Positions 8,803 through 18,648 of a stretch of 64,000 bases of DNA are shown here, one piece after another. The translations under genes were made by a program, and so were the position numbers. Under the pieces are notes generated by a model. It saw only the letters and a program-made list of their open reading frames with translations, did no database searches and was not told the origin of the DNA. Each line of letters starts with the position of its first letter. Within the stretch, counting starts at the first letter, position 1. The stretch comes from Microbacterium sp. Root166 (GTDB lineage Bacteria > Actinomycetota > Actinomycetes > Actinomycetales > Microbacteriaceae): positions 461,550 through 525,549 of the forward strand of contig NZ_LMGL01000003.1 in NCBI RefSeq assembly GCF_001427145.1, given 5' to 3'.

Positions 8803-10128
8803 TTAGTTCGGCGCGGGGACGTCGCCCGCGGGGTCCGAGGCTGCCGGGCCGGCGGCGGATTCGGCGATCTCGCCCTCCGAGTGAGCCGCGAACGAGCCGC
8901 GCCCGACGGTGACGATCACCGGCGCGGATGCCGGTGCCTGCGCGGCGTCGCGGACGATCACGCCGTCGGCGAGGTGCGCGATCGCGTAACCGCGCGCGAG
9001 CGTCGACGCGGGGGACAGGGCGCGCAGCGTCGCCCCCAGCTCGGCCGTCCGGCGCGTGTGCGACTCGATCGTGCGGTCGATGCGCGCCCGGCCGCGTCCG
9101 ACCAGCAGCTCGACCTCCTGCGCCCTCGCGGCGACGATCGTGTCGGGCGTGCGCAGCACGGGACGCGAGCGCAGCTGCTCGAGCTGACCGATGTCGTGGG
9201 TCAGGCGCTGGGTGAGGCGGGAGGTCAGGCGCGAGCGCAGCTGCGCGACGAGCGCACGCTGCTCCGCGACATCGGGCACCACCCGCTTGGCGGCGTCCGT
9301 GGGGGTCGAGGCGCGCAGGTCCGCGACATCGTCGAGCAGCGGGCGGTCGTTCTCGTGGCCGATCGCACTGACGACGGGAGTGGATGCCGCGGCCACCGCG
9401 CGCACGAGGCGCTCGTCGCTGAAGCCGAGCAGGGTCTGCGGGTCGCCGCCGCCGCGCGCGATGATGATGACGTCCACGTCGGGCGCGGCGTCGAGCGCCT
9501 TGAGCGCGGCGATCGTCTCGGGGACGCACCGGTCGCCCTGCACCGCGGCGTACTTGGTGCGGAATCGCACCTGCGGCCAGCGCAGCTCGGAGTTGCGGTG
9601 GACGTCCTTCTCGGCATCCGAATTCTCGCCCGTGATGAGCCCGATGGTGTGGGGGAGGAAGGGCAGGGGCTTCTTGCGCGACGGGTCGAACAGGCCCTCG
9701 GCGCGCAGCTGGGCGCGCAGGCGCTCGAGCCGCTCGAGCTGGTCGCCGAGGCCGACGTGCTTCATCGCCGAGACGCCGAAGCTGAAGTCGCCCGACTTGG
9801 CGAAGAAGTCCGCCTTGACGCACGCGACGACGTGGTCGCCGACCTTGAGGTCGGTGGGCAGGCGGTCGCGCGTGGACGACCAGATGCGGAACGAGATCGT
9901 CGCGTCGGCGACGTTGTCCTTGAGGCGGCCGAACACGTTGCCGCCGCGGGTGTTCCACGAGGTGATCTCGCCCTCGACCCACACGGATCCCCAGGTCTGG
10001 ATGAACCCGCGGATCGTCTCGTTCAGGCGAGACACCGAGGTCGGCGTCTGAGGAGAGGAGTCCTTCGGACGCACCGAGTCCGGCGGCGGGGCCTCGCCGG
10101 CGACATGCTCGGGCTGGAAGGTCGTCAT
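8803..10128 (-). CDS. xseA: Exodeoxyribonuclease VII large subunit
   Basis: This 441-residue catalytic subunit of exonuclease VII has an N-terminal OB-fold domain (about 25-130, with the VWVEGEITSWN segment) and the Exo VII catalytic domain with the IIIARGGGDPQTLLGFSDE and VSAIGHENDRPLLD motifs. A helical region that binds several XseB copies follows. It is the first gene of the minus-strand operon and diverges from ispH across about 100 nt, a common actinobacterial arrangement. The C-terminus is a short, acidic, Ala/Pro-rich tail. Confidence 0.95.
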   Translation of the reverse strand: MTTFQPEHVAGEAPPPDSVRPKDSSPQTPTSVSRLNETIRGFIQTWGSVWVEGEITSWNTRGGNVFGRLKDNVADATISFRIWSSTRDRLPTDLKVGDHVVACVKADFFAKSGDFSFGVSAMKHVGLGDQLERLERLRAQLRAEGLFDPSRKKPLPFLPHTIGLITGENSDAEKDVHRNSELRWPQVRFRTKYAAVQGDRCVPETIAALKALDAAPDVDVIIIARGGGDPQTLLGFSDERLVRAVAAASTPVVSAIGHENDRPLLDDVADLRASTPTDAAKRVVPDVAEQRALVAQLRSRLTSRLTQRLTHDIGQLEQLRSRPVLRTPDTIVAARAQEVELLVGRGRARIDRTIESHTRRTAELGATLRALSPASTLARGYAIAHLADGVIVRDAAQAPASAPVIVTVGRGSFAAHSEGEIAESAAGPAASDPAGDVPAPN

Positions 10129-10218
10129 GCGGCTCCGTCGGTCTCGGCTGTCGGCTGGATGAGCGCGCGGGTCGGTCGTGCGGGGCGGGTGCTCGGCCCG
10201 CGCTCAGGGGGCCGCCCG

Positions 10219-10224
10219 TAGAAT
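10219..10224 (+). promoter_or_regulatory. -10 element (TAGAAT) of leaderless ispH
   Basis: TAGAAT is followed by six bases and then GTG 10231. Transcription would start at the GTG. No -35 consensus is visible. Confidence 0.55.
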
Positions 10225-10230
10225 CGTCGG

Positions 10231-11307
10231 GTGAGCACCAGCACCGTGGGCAGCCGACCTGTGAGTATGCCCGTTCCCCGCGTCCCGCGGCGGCGCGAAC
10301 GCCTCCAGGATATCCCCGTCCAGGGACAGAAGCGGGTGCTGCTCGCTTCGCCCCGCGGCTACTGCGCGGGGGTGGACCGCGCCGTGATCGCCGTCGAGAA
10401 GGCGCTCGAGCGCTTCGGCGCCCCGGTCTATGTGCGCAAGCAGATCGTGCACAACATCCACGTCGTCACCGAGCTCGAGGCCAAGGGCGCGATCTTCGTC
10501 GAGGAGGTCGACGAGGTGCCCGAGGGCGCCCACGTCGTCTTCAGCGCGCACGGGGTCTCGCCGGCGGTCGTGAACGAGGCGGCCGATCGCAACCTCCAGG
10601 CGATCGATGCCACCTGCCCGCTCGTGACCAAGGTGCACCGCGAGGCCGTGCGCTTCGCCCGCGACGACTTCGAGATCCTGCTGATCGGCCACGCCGGTCA
10701 CGAGGAGGTCGAGGGCACCGCCGGCGAGGCGCCCGATCACGTCACGATCGTGAACTCTCCCGACGAGGCCGACACCATCGAGGTGCGCGACCCGTCGAAG
10801 GTGGTCTGGCTGTCGCAGACGACGCTCTCGGTCGACGAGACGATGGAGACGGTGCGTCGTCTGCGCGTGCGGTTCCCGCAGCTGCAGGACCCGCCCTCGG
10901 ACGACATCTGCTACGCCACGCAGAACCGCCAGGTCGCCATCAAGAAGGTCGCGAAGGACGCCGACCTCGTGATCGTGGTCGGCTCGGCGAACTCGTCCAA
11001 CAGCGTGCGCCTGGTCGAGGTCGCGCTCGAGTACGGCGCCAAGGCCGCGTACCGGGTCGACTACGCCGACGAGGTCGAGCAGGCCTGGCTCGAGGGCGTC
11101 GAGACCGTGGGTGTCACGAGCGGCGCCTCCGTGCCCGACGTGCTCGTGCAGCAGGTGCTCGAAGACCTCGCCTCCGCCGGCTACCTCGACGTCGAAGAGG
11201 TGCGCACCGCCGAGGAGGACCTGCAGTTCTCGCTCCCCAAGGAGCTGCGGACGGATGCCGCGGGCAACCGCGACGACCGCGCTCTGGGCGGACGGGTCAG
11301 CGCATGA
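10231..11307 (+). CDS. ispH: 4-hydroxy-3-methylbut-2-enyl diphosphate reductase
   Basis: IspH (LytB) is the last enzyme of the MEP isoprenoid pathway and reduces HMBPP to IPP and DMAPP on a 4Fe-4S cluster. The three cluster cysteines are visible in [11 protein letters not shown] (Cys45), [11 protein letters not shown] and [11 protein letters not shown]. The protein has 358 residues, with about 35 extra N-terminal residues before the conserved core. GTG 10231 fits a leaderless start; GTG 10261 is a possible alternative. The next gene starts inside its stop codon (ATGA). Confidence 0.96.
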   Translation: MSTSTVGSRPVSMPVPRVPRRRERLQDIPVQGQKRVLLASPRGYCAGVDRAVIAVEKALERFGAPVYVRKQIVHNIHVVTELEAKGAIFVEEVDEVPEGAHVVFSAHGVSPAVVNEAADRNLQAIDATCPLVTKVHREAVRFARDDFEILLIGHAGHEEVEGTAGEAPDHVTIVNSPDEADTIEVRDPSKVVWLSQTTLSVDETMETVRRLRVRFPQLQDPPSDDICYATQNRQVAIKKVAKDADLVIVVGSANSSNSVRLVEVALEYGAKAAYRVDYADEVEQAWLEGVETVGVTSGASVPDVLVQQVLEDLASAGYLDVEEVRTAEEDLQFSLPKELRTDAAGNRDDRALGGRVSA

Positions 11308-11873
11308 CCGGTGTCGAGGGCACGGCGCCCGCCGGCGACGCGCGTCCGCGCCCGCAGTACGGCGAGTACGCCTCGCCCGAAGAGCAGCGCGCCCGCATCA
11401 AGCAGCCCGACGTGACCTGGGCGCTCGAGACCGGAGAAGCGGTGGCCGAGGCGCCGGCTGCGCCCGCGACTGCGCTGCCCGACGCGGCGACGGGTTCGCG
11501 GCCGCGCATGATCGACCGCATCGTGACCTTCGCCCTGCTGGTCTACGGCCTGATCAACGTCGTCTCGATCGTGCCTGCGCTGTGGGGCTACGTCGCGTAC
11601 GCCCAGACGATGTTCGACATGCTCGGCGTCGAGGCGACGCTGACCGACCCCGAGGCGGCCAAGCCGTGGGGGATGGCCGCCGCGCTCGTGCAGATCTTCG
11701 GCTGGCTCATCACGGCCGCGCTGTCGTGGGCGCGCATGAGGCGCGGGCGTCTGTCGTGGTGGATTCCGCTGGTCGGCGGAATCGTGTTCACGTTCATCTC
11801 CGCGACCCTCGTCCTGGTGCCGCTCATGAACGATCCCGCGGTCCGCGACATCCTGGTCGGCAGCCTGGGCTGA
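11304..11873 (+). CDS. Membrane protein of unknown function (DUF6264-like)
   Basis: This 189-residue protein has a polar, Pro/Ala-rich N-terminus (about 1-68) and three transmembrane helices (about 72-95, 120-140 and 147-170), with a basic RMRRGRLSW loop between the second and third. It resembles small Microbacteriaceae membrane proteins annotated DUF6264, which I offer from memory with moderate confidence. It is coupled to ispH by an ATGA overlap. No catalytic motif is seen. Confidence 0.65.
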   Translation: MTGVEGTAPAGDARPRPQYGEYASPEEQRARIKQPDVTWALETGEAVAEAPAAPATALPDAATGSRPRMIDRIVTFALLVYGLINVVSIVPALWGYVAYAQTMFDMLGVEATLTDPEAAKPWGMAAALVQIFGWLITAALSWARMRRGRLSWWIPLVGGIVFTFISATLVLVPLMNDPAVRDILVGSLG

Positions 11874-11874
11874 A

Positions 11875-11880
11875 TAAGAT
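11875..11880 (+). promoter_or_regulatory. -10 element (TAAGAT) of leaderless MOSC gene
   Basis: TAAGAT, six bases, then ATG 11887. The hexamer begins one base after the upstream stop codon, so this gene can be transcribed independently of ispH. Confidence 0.5.
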
Positions 11881-11886
11881 GACGAG

Positions 11887-12435
11887 ATGCCCCGTCTCGT
11901 CGCCGTCTGCGCCGTCCACGAACTGCGTCGCGATGCCGGATCCGTCGGCATCACCGCCATCGACAAGCGGCCGGTCGAGGGACCGGTTCACGTCGGTGAG
12001 TACGGGGTGCACGCCGACGTCCAGGCGAACCGGAAGCACCATGGCGGACCGGACAAGGCGCTGTACGCCTACGCCTCCGAGGACGCCGCGTTCTGGGAGC
12101 GCGAGCTCGGCCGACCGCTGGCACCGGGGTTCTTCGGCGAGAACCTGCTCACCGAGGGCATCGATGTGAACGCGGCGCTCGTCGGCGAGCGCTGGCGCAT
12201 CGGCGACCGCGTCGAGGTGGAGGTCACGATGCCGCGCACTCCGTGCCAGACGTTCGCCCGCTGGGTGGGCGGCGATGACGAGCGGGGCTGGGTTCGTCGC
12301 TTCTCCGACGCCCGGCGCCTCGGTCCGTACCTCAAGGTCGTGCAGTCGGGCCGCGTCAGCGCGGGCGACGAAATCACCGTGCTGCTGCGCCCCGAGGGCG
12401 CGCCGACCCTTCTCGAGATCTATCGCGGCCTGTGA
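11887..12435 (+). CDS. MOSC domain protein
   Basis: This 182-residue single-domain MOSC protein resembles bacterial YiiM. MOSC domains bind molybdenum cofactor or carry sulfur. The conserved cysteine is in TMPRTPCQTFARW, and the KHHGGPDKALYAY and FGENLLTEGID segments are typical of the YiiM group, linked to handling of N-hydroxylated base analogues. There is no fused 2Fe-2S or MocS-like domain. The start is set by a leaderless promoter. A strong hairpin follows. Confidence 0.88.
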   Translation: MPRLVAVCAVHELRRDAGSVGITAIDKRPVEGPVHVGEYGVHADVQANRKHHGGPDKALYAYASEDAAFWERELGRPLAPGFFGENLLTEGIDVNAALVGERWRIGDRVEVEVTMPRTPCQTFARWVGGDDERGWVRRFSDARRLGPYLKVVQSGRVSAGDEITVLLRPEGAPTLLEIYRGL

Positions 12436-12447
12436 GCCGGGAACGAC

Positions 12448-12495
12448 GGATGCCCCGGCACCGCGCCCCTCGCGGGGGCGGGTGCCGGGGCATCC
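12448..12495. terminator. Bidirectional terminator hairpin
   Basis: GGATGCCCCGGCACC (12448-12462) pairs with GGTGCCGGGGCATCC (12481-12495), with an inner GC-rich extension. It lies between the convergent ends of the MOSC gene and fba. The outer ends are an inverted pair of GGATGCC. Confidence 0.8.
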
Positions 12496-12533
12496 GACGT
12501 ACTGAGCCGTTCTGAGCGGTTCGCTGCCGGGTG

Positions 12534-13565
<1,032 letters not shown>

Positions 13566-13622
13566 GAGTGCTCCCTAGTTCTGGTTCTGCTCGGGTGTGA
13601 TCGGAGAAGTTCGTCGGGAACG

Positions 13623-13628
13623 AGCCTA
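13623..13628 (-). promoter_or_regulatory. -10 element (TAGGCT) upstream of fba
   Basis: TAGGCT on the minus strand would give a 5' UTR of about 50 nt to the fba start. It occupies the fba side of the 213-nt fba-glpX intergenic region. Confidence 0.4.
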
Positions 13629-13742
13629 GCGAACGGCGCAGGTTCGGTTACCGGGCGGCCGGCGACCGACGGCTCCGTCGGGTGGGGGATCTGCCGCTGG
13701 TGAAAGAAAGGCGATTCCTTCGTGTCATGTGGGCGGAAACCC

Positions 13743-13772
13743 CTGACCCCCGTGGAGGACCCTGGTTAGAGT
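13743..13772 (+). promoter_or_regulatory. Promoter of leaderless glpX
   Basis: CTGACC (13743-13748), an 18-nt spacer and TAGAGT (13767-13772) lie six bases before ATG 13779. It is one of the few leaderless promoters here with a recognisable -35. Confidence 0.55.
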
Positions 13773-13778
13773 GACGAC

Positions 13779-14768
13779 ATGGTGAGCCTGACAGCGGACA
13801 TGAGTCCCCTCCACCCCGACCGCAACCTCGCGCTGGAACTCGTGCGCGCGACCGAAGCCGCAGCCATCCGCGCTGTGCCCTTCATCGGGCGCGGTGCGAA
13901 GGAGCAGGCCGACGGCGCGGCGGTCGACGCGATGCGTGCGTTCTTCACCACGGTGAACTTCGACGGCACCATCGTCATCGGCGAGGGCGAGAAGGATGAA
14001 GCGCCCATGCTCTACAACGGCGAGAAGGTCGGCAACGGCCGCGGCCCTCGCGCCGACGTGGCCGTCGACCCGATCGACGGAACCTCGCTGACGGCCGCGG
14101 GCCGCAACAACGCGCTGTCGGTGATCGCGGTGTCGGACCACGGCACGATGCTCGACGCTTCCACCGTGTTCTACATGGACAAGCTCGTCACTGGTCCTGC
14201 CGGTGTCGGCGTCGTCGACATCCGGCTGCCCATCGGCGAGAACATCCGCCGCCTGGCCAAGGCGCTCGGAAAGCCCGTGGACGAGATCGTGGTCTCGGTG
14301 CTGCACCGTCCGCGCCACGACCAGCTGATCGAGGAGATCCGCGAGGCGGGCGCCGGGACGCGCCTCATGAGCGACGGCGACGTCGCCGGTGGCATCAACG
14401 CCGCGCGCCACAACGCCCGCACCGACATGTGCGTCGGGGTGGGCGGCAGCCCGGAGGGCATCGTGACGGCGTGCGCGATCAAGGCGCTGGGCGGTCACAT
14501 CCAGGGGCGGCTGTGGCCGCGGGATGACGACGAGAAGCAGAAGGGCATCGACGCCGGACTCAAGCTCGACGGGCACGTGTACGAGGCCGACGAACTGGTC
14601 AGAGGCAGCAACACGATCTTCGTCGCGACCGGTGTGACGGACGGGCAGCTCGTCGCCGGCGTGCGCCGCGAGGGCGGGTACGTCTACACCGAGAGCGTCG
14701 TGCTGCGCGGCGCATCGGGCACGCTGCGACGGGTCTCGTCGGAGCACCTCGTCTCGAAGTGGCTCTGA
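13779..14768 (+). CDS. glpX: Class II fructose-1,6-bisphosphatase
   Basis: This 329-residue GlpX-type enzyme makes fructose-6-phosphate for gluconeogenesis. Members of this Li-sensitive family need divalent metal. The FIGRGAKEQADGAAVDAM, IVIGEGEKDEAP and VDPIDGTSL segments show the metal-binding Asp/Glu residues. Most actinobacteria rely on GlpX rather than class I FBPase. ATG 13779 follows a leaderless promoter. Opposite orientation to fba suggests paired control of glycolytic and gluconeogenic flux. Confidence 0.95.
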   Translation: MVSLTADMSPLHPDRNLALELVRATEAAAIRAVPFIGRGAKEQADGAAVDAMRAFFTTVNFDGTIVIGEGEKDEAPMLYNGEKVGNGRGPRADVAVDPIDGTSLTAAGRNNALSVIAVSDHGTMLDASTVFYMDKLVTGPAGVGVVDIRLPIGENIRRLAKALGKPVDEIVVSVLHRPRHDQLIEEIREAGAGTRLMSDGDVAGGINAARHNARTDMCVGVGGSPEGIVTACAIKALGGHIQGRLWPRDDDEKQKGIDAGLKLDGHVYEADELVRGSNTIFVATGVTDGQLVAGVRREGGYVYTESVVLRGASGTLRRVSSEHLVSKWL

Positions 14769-14846
14769 CCGGCGCGAACCGGCGCTGACCACGACCGCGT
14801 GGCTGCGTTGTGGCCGTTTCGTGACGACCCTGTGAGGGAACTCTGG

Positions 14847-14852
14847 CAGAAT
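14847..14852 (+). promoter_or_regulatory. Possible -10 element (CAGAAT)
   Basis: CAGAAT is preceded by TGG and lies 49 bases before ATG 14902. It would give a leader of about 43 nt that includes a GAGGGAG ribosome site. Confidence 0.3.
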
Positions 14853-14901
14853 CGGACGAGGGTCGACGCCGACTCGTGTTTCCGATGCGAGGGAGTTTTC
14901 G

Positions 14902-15126
14902 ATGTCCGGACAGGTGGGCGGTTCGTCGCCCCAGACCGGTGCGCACGCCGTGGTCAAGAACGCAGTCGTCACCAACGCCGTCGATCCGTCGCGGCGTCCT
15001 GACGTCCTGCTGCGCGTGCGTCGCGAGGAGGGCCACGAGGTCAGCGCGTGGTGGATGGTCGGCGCCTTCGTCGGCGTCTCGCTCGCTGTCATCGCCCTGC
15101 TGAGCTTCGTTCCCGGCGGCGCCTGA
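14902..15126 (+). CDS. Small single-pass membrane protein
   Basis: This 74-residue protein of unknown function has a polar N-terminal region (1-46) and one transmembrane helix at about 50-70 (WWMVGAFVGVSLAVIALLSF). The ATG has a good ribosome site (GAGGGAG). It lies between glpX and the convergent rmuC. Codon usage is like that of its neighbours, which supports a real gene. No family is recognised. Confidence 0.65.
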   Translation: MSGQVGGSSPQTGAHAVVKNAVVTNAVDPSRRPDVLLRVRREEGHEVSAWWMVGAFVGVSLAVIALLSFVPGGA

Positions 15127-15149
15127 GCGCCGGACTCGAGGCCGACGGG

Positions 15150-16469
15150 CTAGTCCTGAACCGGGGCGATCCGCGCGCGCAGGTCTCCGAGGTCGGCGCT
15201 CGCCGCAGCCTCTTCGGACTCCGTCGTGGCCGTGTCGAGCGCCAGGGTCTCGTCGAGGAACTCCGGCGCGGTGAGGCGTCTCGGTGACTTCTCGATCGTG
15301 GCGGGCTCGCTGACCGCGTCGAGTTTGGTCGCGTCGATGCCCGGGAATCGACGGGCGCTCACCAGCACCCGCGACTCCAGCGAGCCGGCGAAGCGGTTGT
15401 AGCTGTCGACGGTGCGCTCGATCGCGCGACGCAGGTCGTCCGCGTGCCCGGCGAGCGAGCCGAGGCGCTCGTACAGCTGGTTGCCCAGGTCGAAGAGCGT
15501 GCGCGCTTCGGCGGAGACGTCCTGCTGCGTCCACGCGTAGGCGACCGTCTTGAGCACGGCCCAGAGGTTCACGGGCGAGGCCAGCGCGACCCGCTTGCCG
15601 AAGGCGTAGTCGAGCAGCGACGGGTCCTCTTCGAGCGCAGCGGCCAGCAGCGACTCGCTGGGCAGGAAGCACACGACGAACTCGGGGCTCGACGGCAGCC
15701 CTGACCAGTACGCCTTCTTGGCGAGAGCATCGACGTGCGCCCGCACCGCCTTGACGTGCTTGTCGAGGAGCGCGCGGCGCCTGCCCGCCTCGGAGCCCTG
15801 CGCCGTGAACGGGATGGCGCTCGCCTCGAGGTACGCGTCGAGCGGGACCTTCGCGTCGACGGCGATCGCCTTGTCGCCGGGGAGGCGGATCACCATGTCG
15901 GGGCGGCCGGCTCCGGCATCCGAGATCAGCGAAGCCTGCAGATCGAAGTCGACGTACCGCGTGAGGCCGGCGGCCTCGACCACGCGGCGCAGCTGGGTCT
16001 CGCCCCAGACGCCCCGCGTGGCCCCGGAGCGCAGCGCGCCGGCCAGCGACTCGGTCGTCGCCCGCAGGGCCTCGTCGGACTCGTGGGCGCGCCGGAGCTG
16101 CTCGGCGAGCGTGCCGTACTGCGTGTGGCGCTCGCGTTCGAGCTCGCCGACCTTGGTCTGCATCGCCACCAGCGTTTCGTGCACCGGCGCCAGGGCGCGC
16201 AGCACCGACTGCTCGCGCCGTTCGCGCTCCTCGCGCGAGGCCTGGTCGTGCCGGGCCTGAGCGGCGAGCTCGCGATAGAGGAGCTGCTGGTGCTCGAGCT
16301 GCGCCTGCACCCCGTGCCGGGTCGCCTCGGCTGCGGCGAGACGGGCCTGCAGGTCGGCGTGCTGCCGGGCGGCGCGAGCGCTGCCGCGGGCGAGACCGGC
16401 CGCCCAGCCCGCCAGAGCGCCGAGGAACAGCGTCGCCAGCGCGATGACGGAGATCAGGAGTGCGTCCAT
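15150..16469 (-). CDS. rmuC: DNA recombination protein RmuC
   Basis: This 439-residue protein has one N-terminal transmembrane helix (about 4-26), a long coiled-coil (about 28-140, rich in Arg/Glu/Gln) and a C-terminal RmuC nuclease-like domain. Typical RmuC segments include RGVWGETQLRRVVEAAGL, DMVIRLPGDKAIAVDAKVPLDAY and FVVCFLPSES. RmuC restrains inversions at short inverted repeats in E. coli. The gene is monocistronic and converges with the small membrane protein. Confidence 0.93.
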   Translation of the reverse strand: MDALLISVIALATLFLGALAGWAAGLARGSARAARQHADLQARLAAAEATRHGVQAQLEHQQLLYRELAAQARHDQASREERERREQSVLRALAPVHETLVAMQTKVGELERERHTQYGTLAEQLRRAHESDEALRATTESLAGALRSGATRGVWGETQLRRVVEAAGLTRYVDFDLQASLISDAGAGRPDMVIRLPGDKAIAVDAKVPLDAYLEASAIPFTAQGSEAGRRRALLDKHVKAVRAHVDALAKKAYWSGLPSSPEFVVCFLPSESLLAAALEEDPSLLDYAFGKRVALASPVNLWAVLKTVAYAWTQQDVSAEARTLFDLGNQLYERLGSLAGHADDLRRAIERTVDSYNRFAGSLESRVLVSARRFPGIDATKLDAVSEPATIEKSPRRLTAPEFLDETLALDTATTESEEAAASADLGDLRARIAPVQD

Positions 16470-16529
16470 GGGATCAGGATGCCGGGGGCTTCCGACATCC
16501 CGTCGCCGGACCCAGGCTCGGACCCGTCG

Positions 16530-17132
16530 TCAGGCGACGGCGAACGTGGGCTCGGGAAGGTCGGCGACGGCGACCTGAGACACGCGCACGCCGGCAGCCA
16601 GGGCGAGCGCGTCGATGTCCTCGGCGCCGAGGCGCCGGGCGGCGTCGATCATGACGTGGGCGCACGCGAGGGCGTCGGCGGTCGCGTTGTGGTGGGCGAA
16701 CTCTGCGAAGCCGGCCTCGGCGGCGACGAACGGCAGGCGGTACGACTCGAGCTGGTACACGCGGCGTGCCACCTGAAGGCTGCAGGCGTAGCGATAGGGG
16801 GGCGTGAGGTCTGCGGTCGCCTCGCACGCGCGCTTGATCACGGCCATGTCGAAGCCGGCGTTGTGGGCGACGAGCACGTCCTGGCCGACGAAGGCGGCGA
16901 TGTCGGGCAGCTGGGCGCTCCAGGTCGGAGCGCCGATCACGTCCTCGGCGGTGATCCCGTGGATGCGGGTGTTCAGCTCGAAGAAGCGGTCGTGCGGAAC
17001 GGGCGGCTGGATGAGCCACCCCGTCTGGGCGACGATCTCGCCGTCGCGCACGCGGACCAGGCCGACCGCGCACGCCGACGCAGTGCTGGAGTTCGCCGTC
17101 TCGAAGTCGATCGCGGTGAATTCCAGTGGCAC
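16530..17132 (-). CDS. DEDDh 3'-5' exonuclease (DnaQ/epsilon-like)
   Basis: This 200-residue exonuclease domain protein shows DEDDh motifs in order: Asp9-Phe-Glu11 (Exo I), VAHNAGFDMAVI (Exo II), and HHNATADALACAH (Exo III, with the catalytic His and Asp). It lacks the other domains of a DNA polymerase III subunit, so it is a free-standing proofreading-like or ssDNA exonuclease. The start is GTG 17132. It lies 60 nt upstream of rmuC on the same strand, so co-transcription is possible. Confidence 0.88.
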   Translation of the reverse strand: MPLEFTAIDFETANSSTASACAVGLVRVRDGEIVAQTGWLIQPPVPHDRFFELNTRIHGITAEDVIGAPTWSAQLPDIAAFVGQDVLVAHNAGFDMAVIKRACEATADLTPPYRYACSLQVARRVYQLESYRLPFVAAEAGFAEFAHHNATADALACAHVMIDAARRLGAEDIDALALAAGVRVSQVAVADLPEPTFAVA

Positions 17133-17192
17133 GTGCCCAGACTCACCCGGGCATCGCCCACCCGTGCCGAGGCGCGCCGCACACGATCGGCC

Positions 17193-17198
17193 TAGGCT
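17193..17198 (+). promoter_or_regulatory. -10 element (TAGGCT) of leaderless methyltransferase
   Basis: TAGGCT, six bases, then GTG 17205. This favours GTG 17205 over ATG 17223. Confidence 0.5.
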
Positions 17199-17204
17199 CG
17201 GATC

Positions 17205-17960
17205 GTGGCAGACCGCGAAGAGATGTCGACCTCGTTCGGAGCGGCCGCGAGCGCCTACGAATCCGGCCGGCCGGAGTATCCGCGCGAGGCCGTGGAGTGG
17301 CTACTCAGCCCCGCGCGGCGCGAGGCGCACGCGGTGCGCGTCGCCGACGTCGGGGCCGGCACGGGCAAGCTCACCCGGACGATCGTCGAGCTCGGAGCCG
17401 ACGTGGTGGCCGTCGACCCCGACGTCCAGATGCTCGCGGCGCTGCGCGCCAACGTGCGCGGCGTCCCCACCTTCGTGGGAAGTGCAGAGCGGATGCCGCT
17501 GCCCGACGCGTCCGTCGACGCCGTCGTCCTCGGCCAGGCGTGGCACTGGGTCGACGCCGAGAAGGCCGCGGCGGAGGCCGGGCGGGTGCTGCGGCCGGGC
17601 GGAGTGCTCGGGCTCATATGGAACATCCGCGACGAGTCCGATGCGTTCGCCCGGGGTCTCACCGCGGTGATGCACGCCAGCACCGCGGAGCGCCTCATCG
17701 CCGACGGCGGCCCGATGGTGGGGGAGCCGTTCGGCGACCTCGAGGCCCGCACCTGGCACTGGACGCGCACGATGGGCCGCGCCGAGCTGCTCGACATGGT
17801 CGCCTCGCGCAGCTATGTGATCACGGCCGCGCCGGGGGACCGCGACCGGATCCTCTTCGAGGTCGAGGTGCTGTTCGACCGCAGCTGCCGGGTCGAGGAC
17901 GGCGTCGAGGTCGTCGACCTGCCGTATCGCACGGAGGCGTTCCGCGGCATCCGTCCGTAG
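17205..17960 (+). CDS. Class I SAM-dependent methyltransferase
   Basis: This 251-residue methyltransferase has motif I VADVGAGTGKLTR (about 47-59), the acidic ribose contact in VAVDPDVQM, SAERMPLPDASVDAVV, and the post-motif RVLRPGGVLGLIWN. Together with the FGAAASAYESGRPEYP N-terminus it fits the UbiE/YcgJ-like Methyltransf_11 group. The substrate is unknown. A leaderless promoter supports the GTG start. The next gene follows after 27 nt but has its own -10 box. Confidence 0.88.
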   Translation: MADREEMSTSFGAAASAYESGRPEYPREAVEWLLSPARREAHAVRVADVGAGTGKLTRTIVELGADVVAVDPDVQMLAALRANVRGVPTFVGSAERMPLPDASVDAVVLGQAWHWVDAEKAAAEAGRVLRPGGVLGLIWNIRDESDAFARGLTAVMHASTAERLIADGGPMVGEPFGDLEARTWHWTRTMGRAELLDMVASRSYVITAAPGDRDRILFEVEVLFDRSCRVEDGVEVVDLPYRTEAFRGIRP

Positions 17961-17975
17961 GTCGGGCGCCCACGC

Positions 17976-17981
17976 TAGCGT
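17976..17981 (+). promoter_or_regulatory. -10 element (TAGCGT) of leaderless gene
   Basis: TAGCGT, six bases, then ATG 17988, just after the methyltransferase stop. Confidence 0.45.
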
Positions 17982-17987
17982 GACGGG

Positions 17988-18599
17988 ATGCGCGCGCTCA
18001 CCGTCTGCAACTTCGTCACCGTCGACGGCCGATACGAGGACGACGACCACGACATCGTGTCGTTCTTCGAACACCAGCACACCGACTACGCGGGCGCCGA
18101 CTCCTTCGACCAGTACACGACGGGGCTGCTGCAGGCGTCCGACACTCTCCTGCTCTCAGGCCGGCGCTCCGCGCTCGGAAACCTCGAGTACTGGACCGGA
18201 GTGAGGACGGACCCGGGCGCCACGGACATCCGGCGCCGGTTCGCCGAGCTGATCCTCGGCGTGGAGAAGCTCGTCGTCTCGGACACGATCACCGATCAGG
18301 ACGTGGCACCGTACGAAAACGTGCGGATCGTGCGCGTCGGCGACGCCCGGGCCGAGGTGGCGAGGCTGAAAGAGGGGGAGGGGCGCGGCATCCTGATCCT
18401 GCTGGGGCGGGTGCTGTGGAACGACCTGATGCACGCGGGACTCGTCGATGAGCTGCACCTCGTGACGTTCCCGTTGATCGCGGGGTCGGGTGTGCCGCTG
18501 TTCGACTCGCGGCCACCCGTCGCGCTCAAGCTCCTCGAGACGCGTGTATGGGAGAGCTCCGGCAACGTGCTGATGCGCTGGCGCGTGGATCCCGACTGA
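17988..18599 (+). CDS. DHFR/RibD C-terminal-fold reductase-like protein
   Basis: This 203-residue protein resembles the dihydrofolate reductase family proteins related to the RibD C-terminal domain (YyaP/YwjB-like). It begins with a [12 protein letters not shown] strand-loop and carries [15 protein letters not shown], a [25 protein letters not shown] segment matching the NADPH-binding region, and [12 protein letters not shown]. The family typically shows pyridine-nucleotide-dependent reductase folds, but most members are uncharacterised. The start is set by a leaderless promoter. Confidence 0.8.
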   Translation: MRALTVCNFVTVDGRYEDDDHDIVSFFEHQHTDYAGADSFDQYTTGLLQASDTLLLSGRRSALGNLEYWTGVRTDPGATDIRRRFAELILGVEKLVVSDTITDQDVAPYENVRIVRVGDARAEVARLKEGEGRGILILLGRVLWNDLMHAGLVDELHLVTFPLIAGSGVPLFDSRPPVALKLLETRVWESSGNVLMRWRVDPD

Positions 18600-18634
18600 C
18601 GACCGCGGCGGCGGGAGCGGCATCCTGCCCCACG

Positions 18635-18640
18635 TAGACT
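18635..18640 (+). promoter_or_regulatory. -10 element (TAGACT) upstream of ychF
   Basis: TAGACT ends eight bases before GTG 18649 and only two bases before the other candidate GTG at 18643. The latter would lie upstream of the expected transcription start. Confidence 0.5.
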
Positions 18641-18648
18641 GAGTGCCC

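Noticed and set aside
5838..10128. A novel gene cluster built on DUF4245
   Set aside because: The order exonuclease VII, DUF4245 and central-carbon gene is a common actinobacterial arrangement, not a new system.
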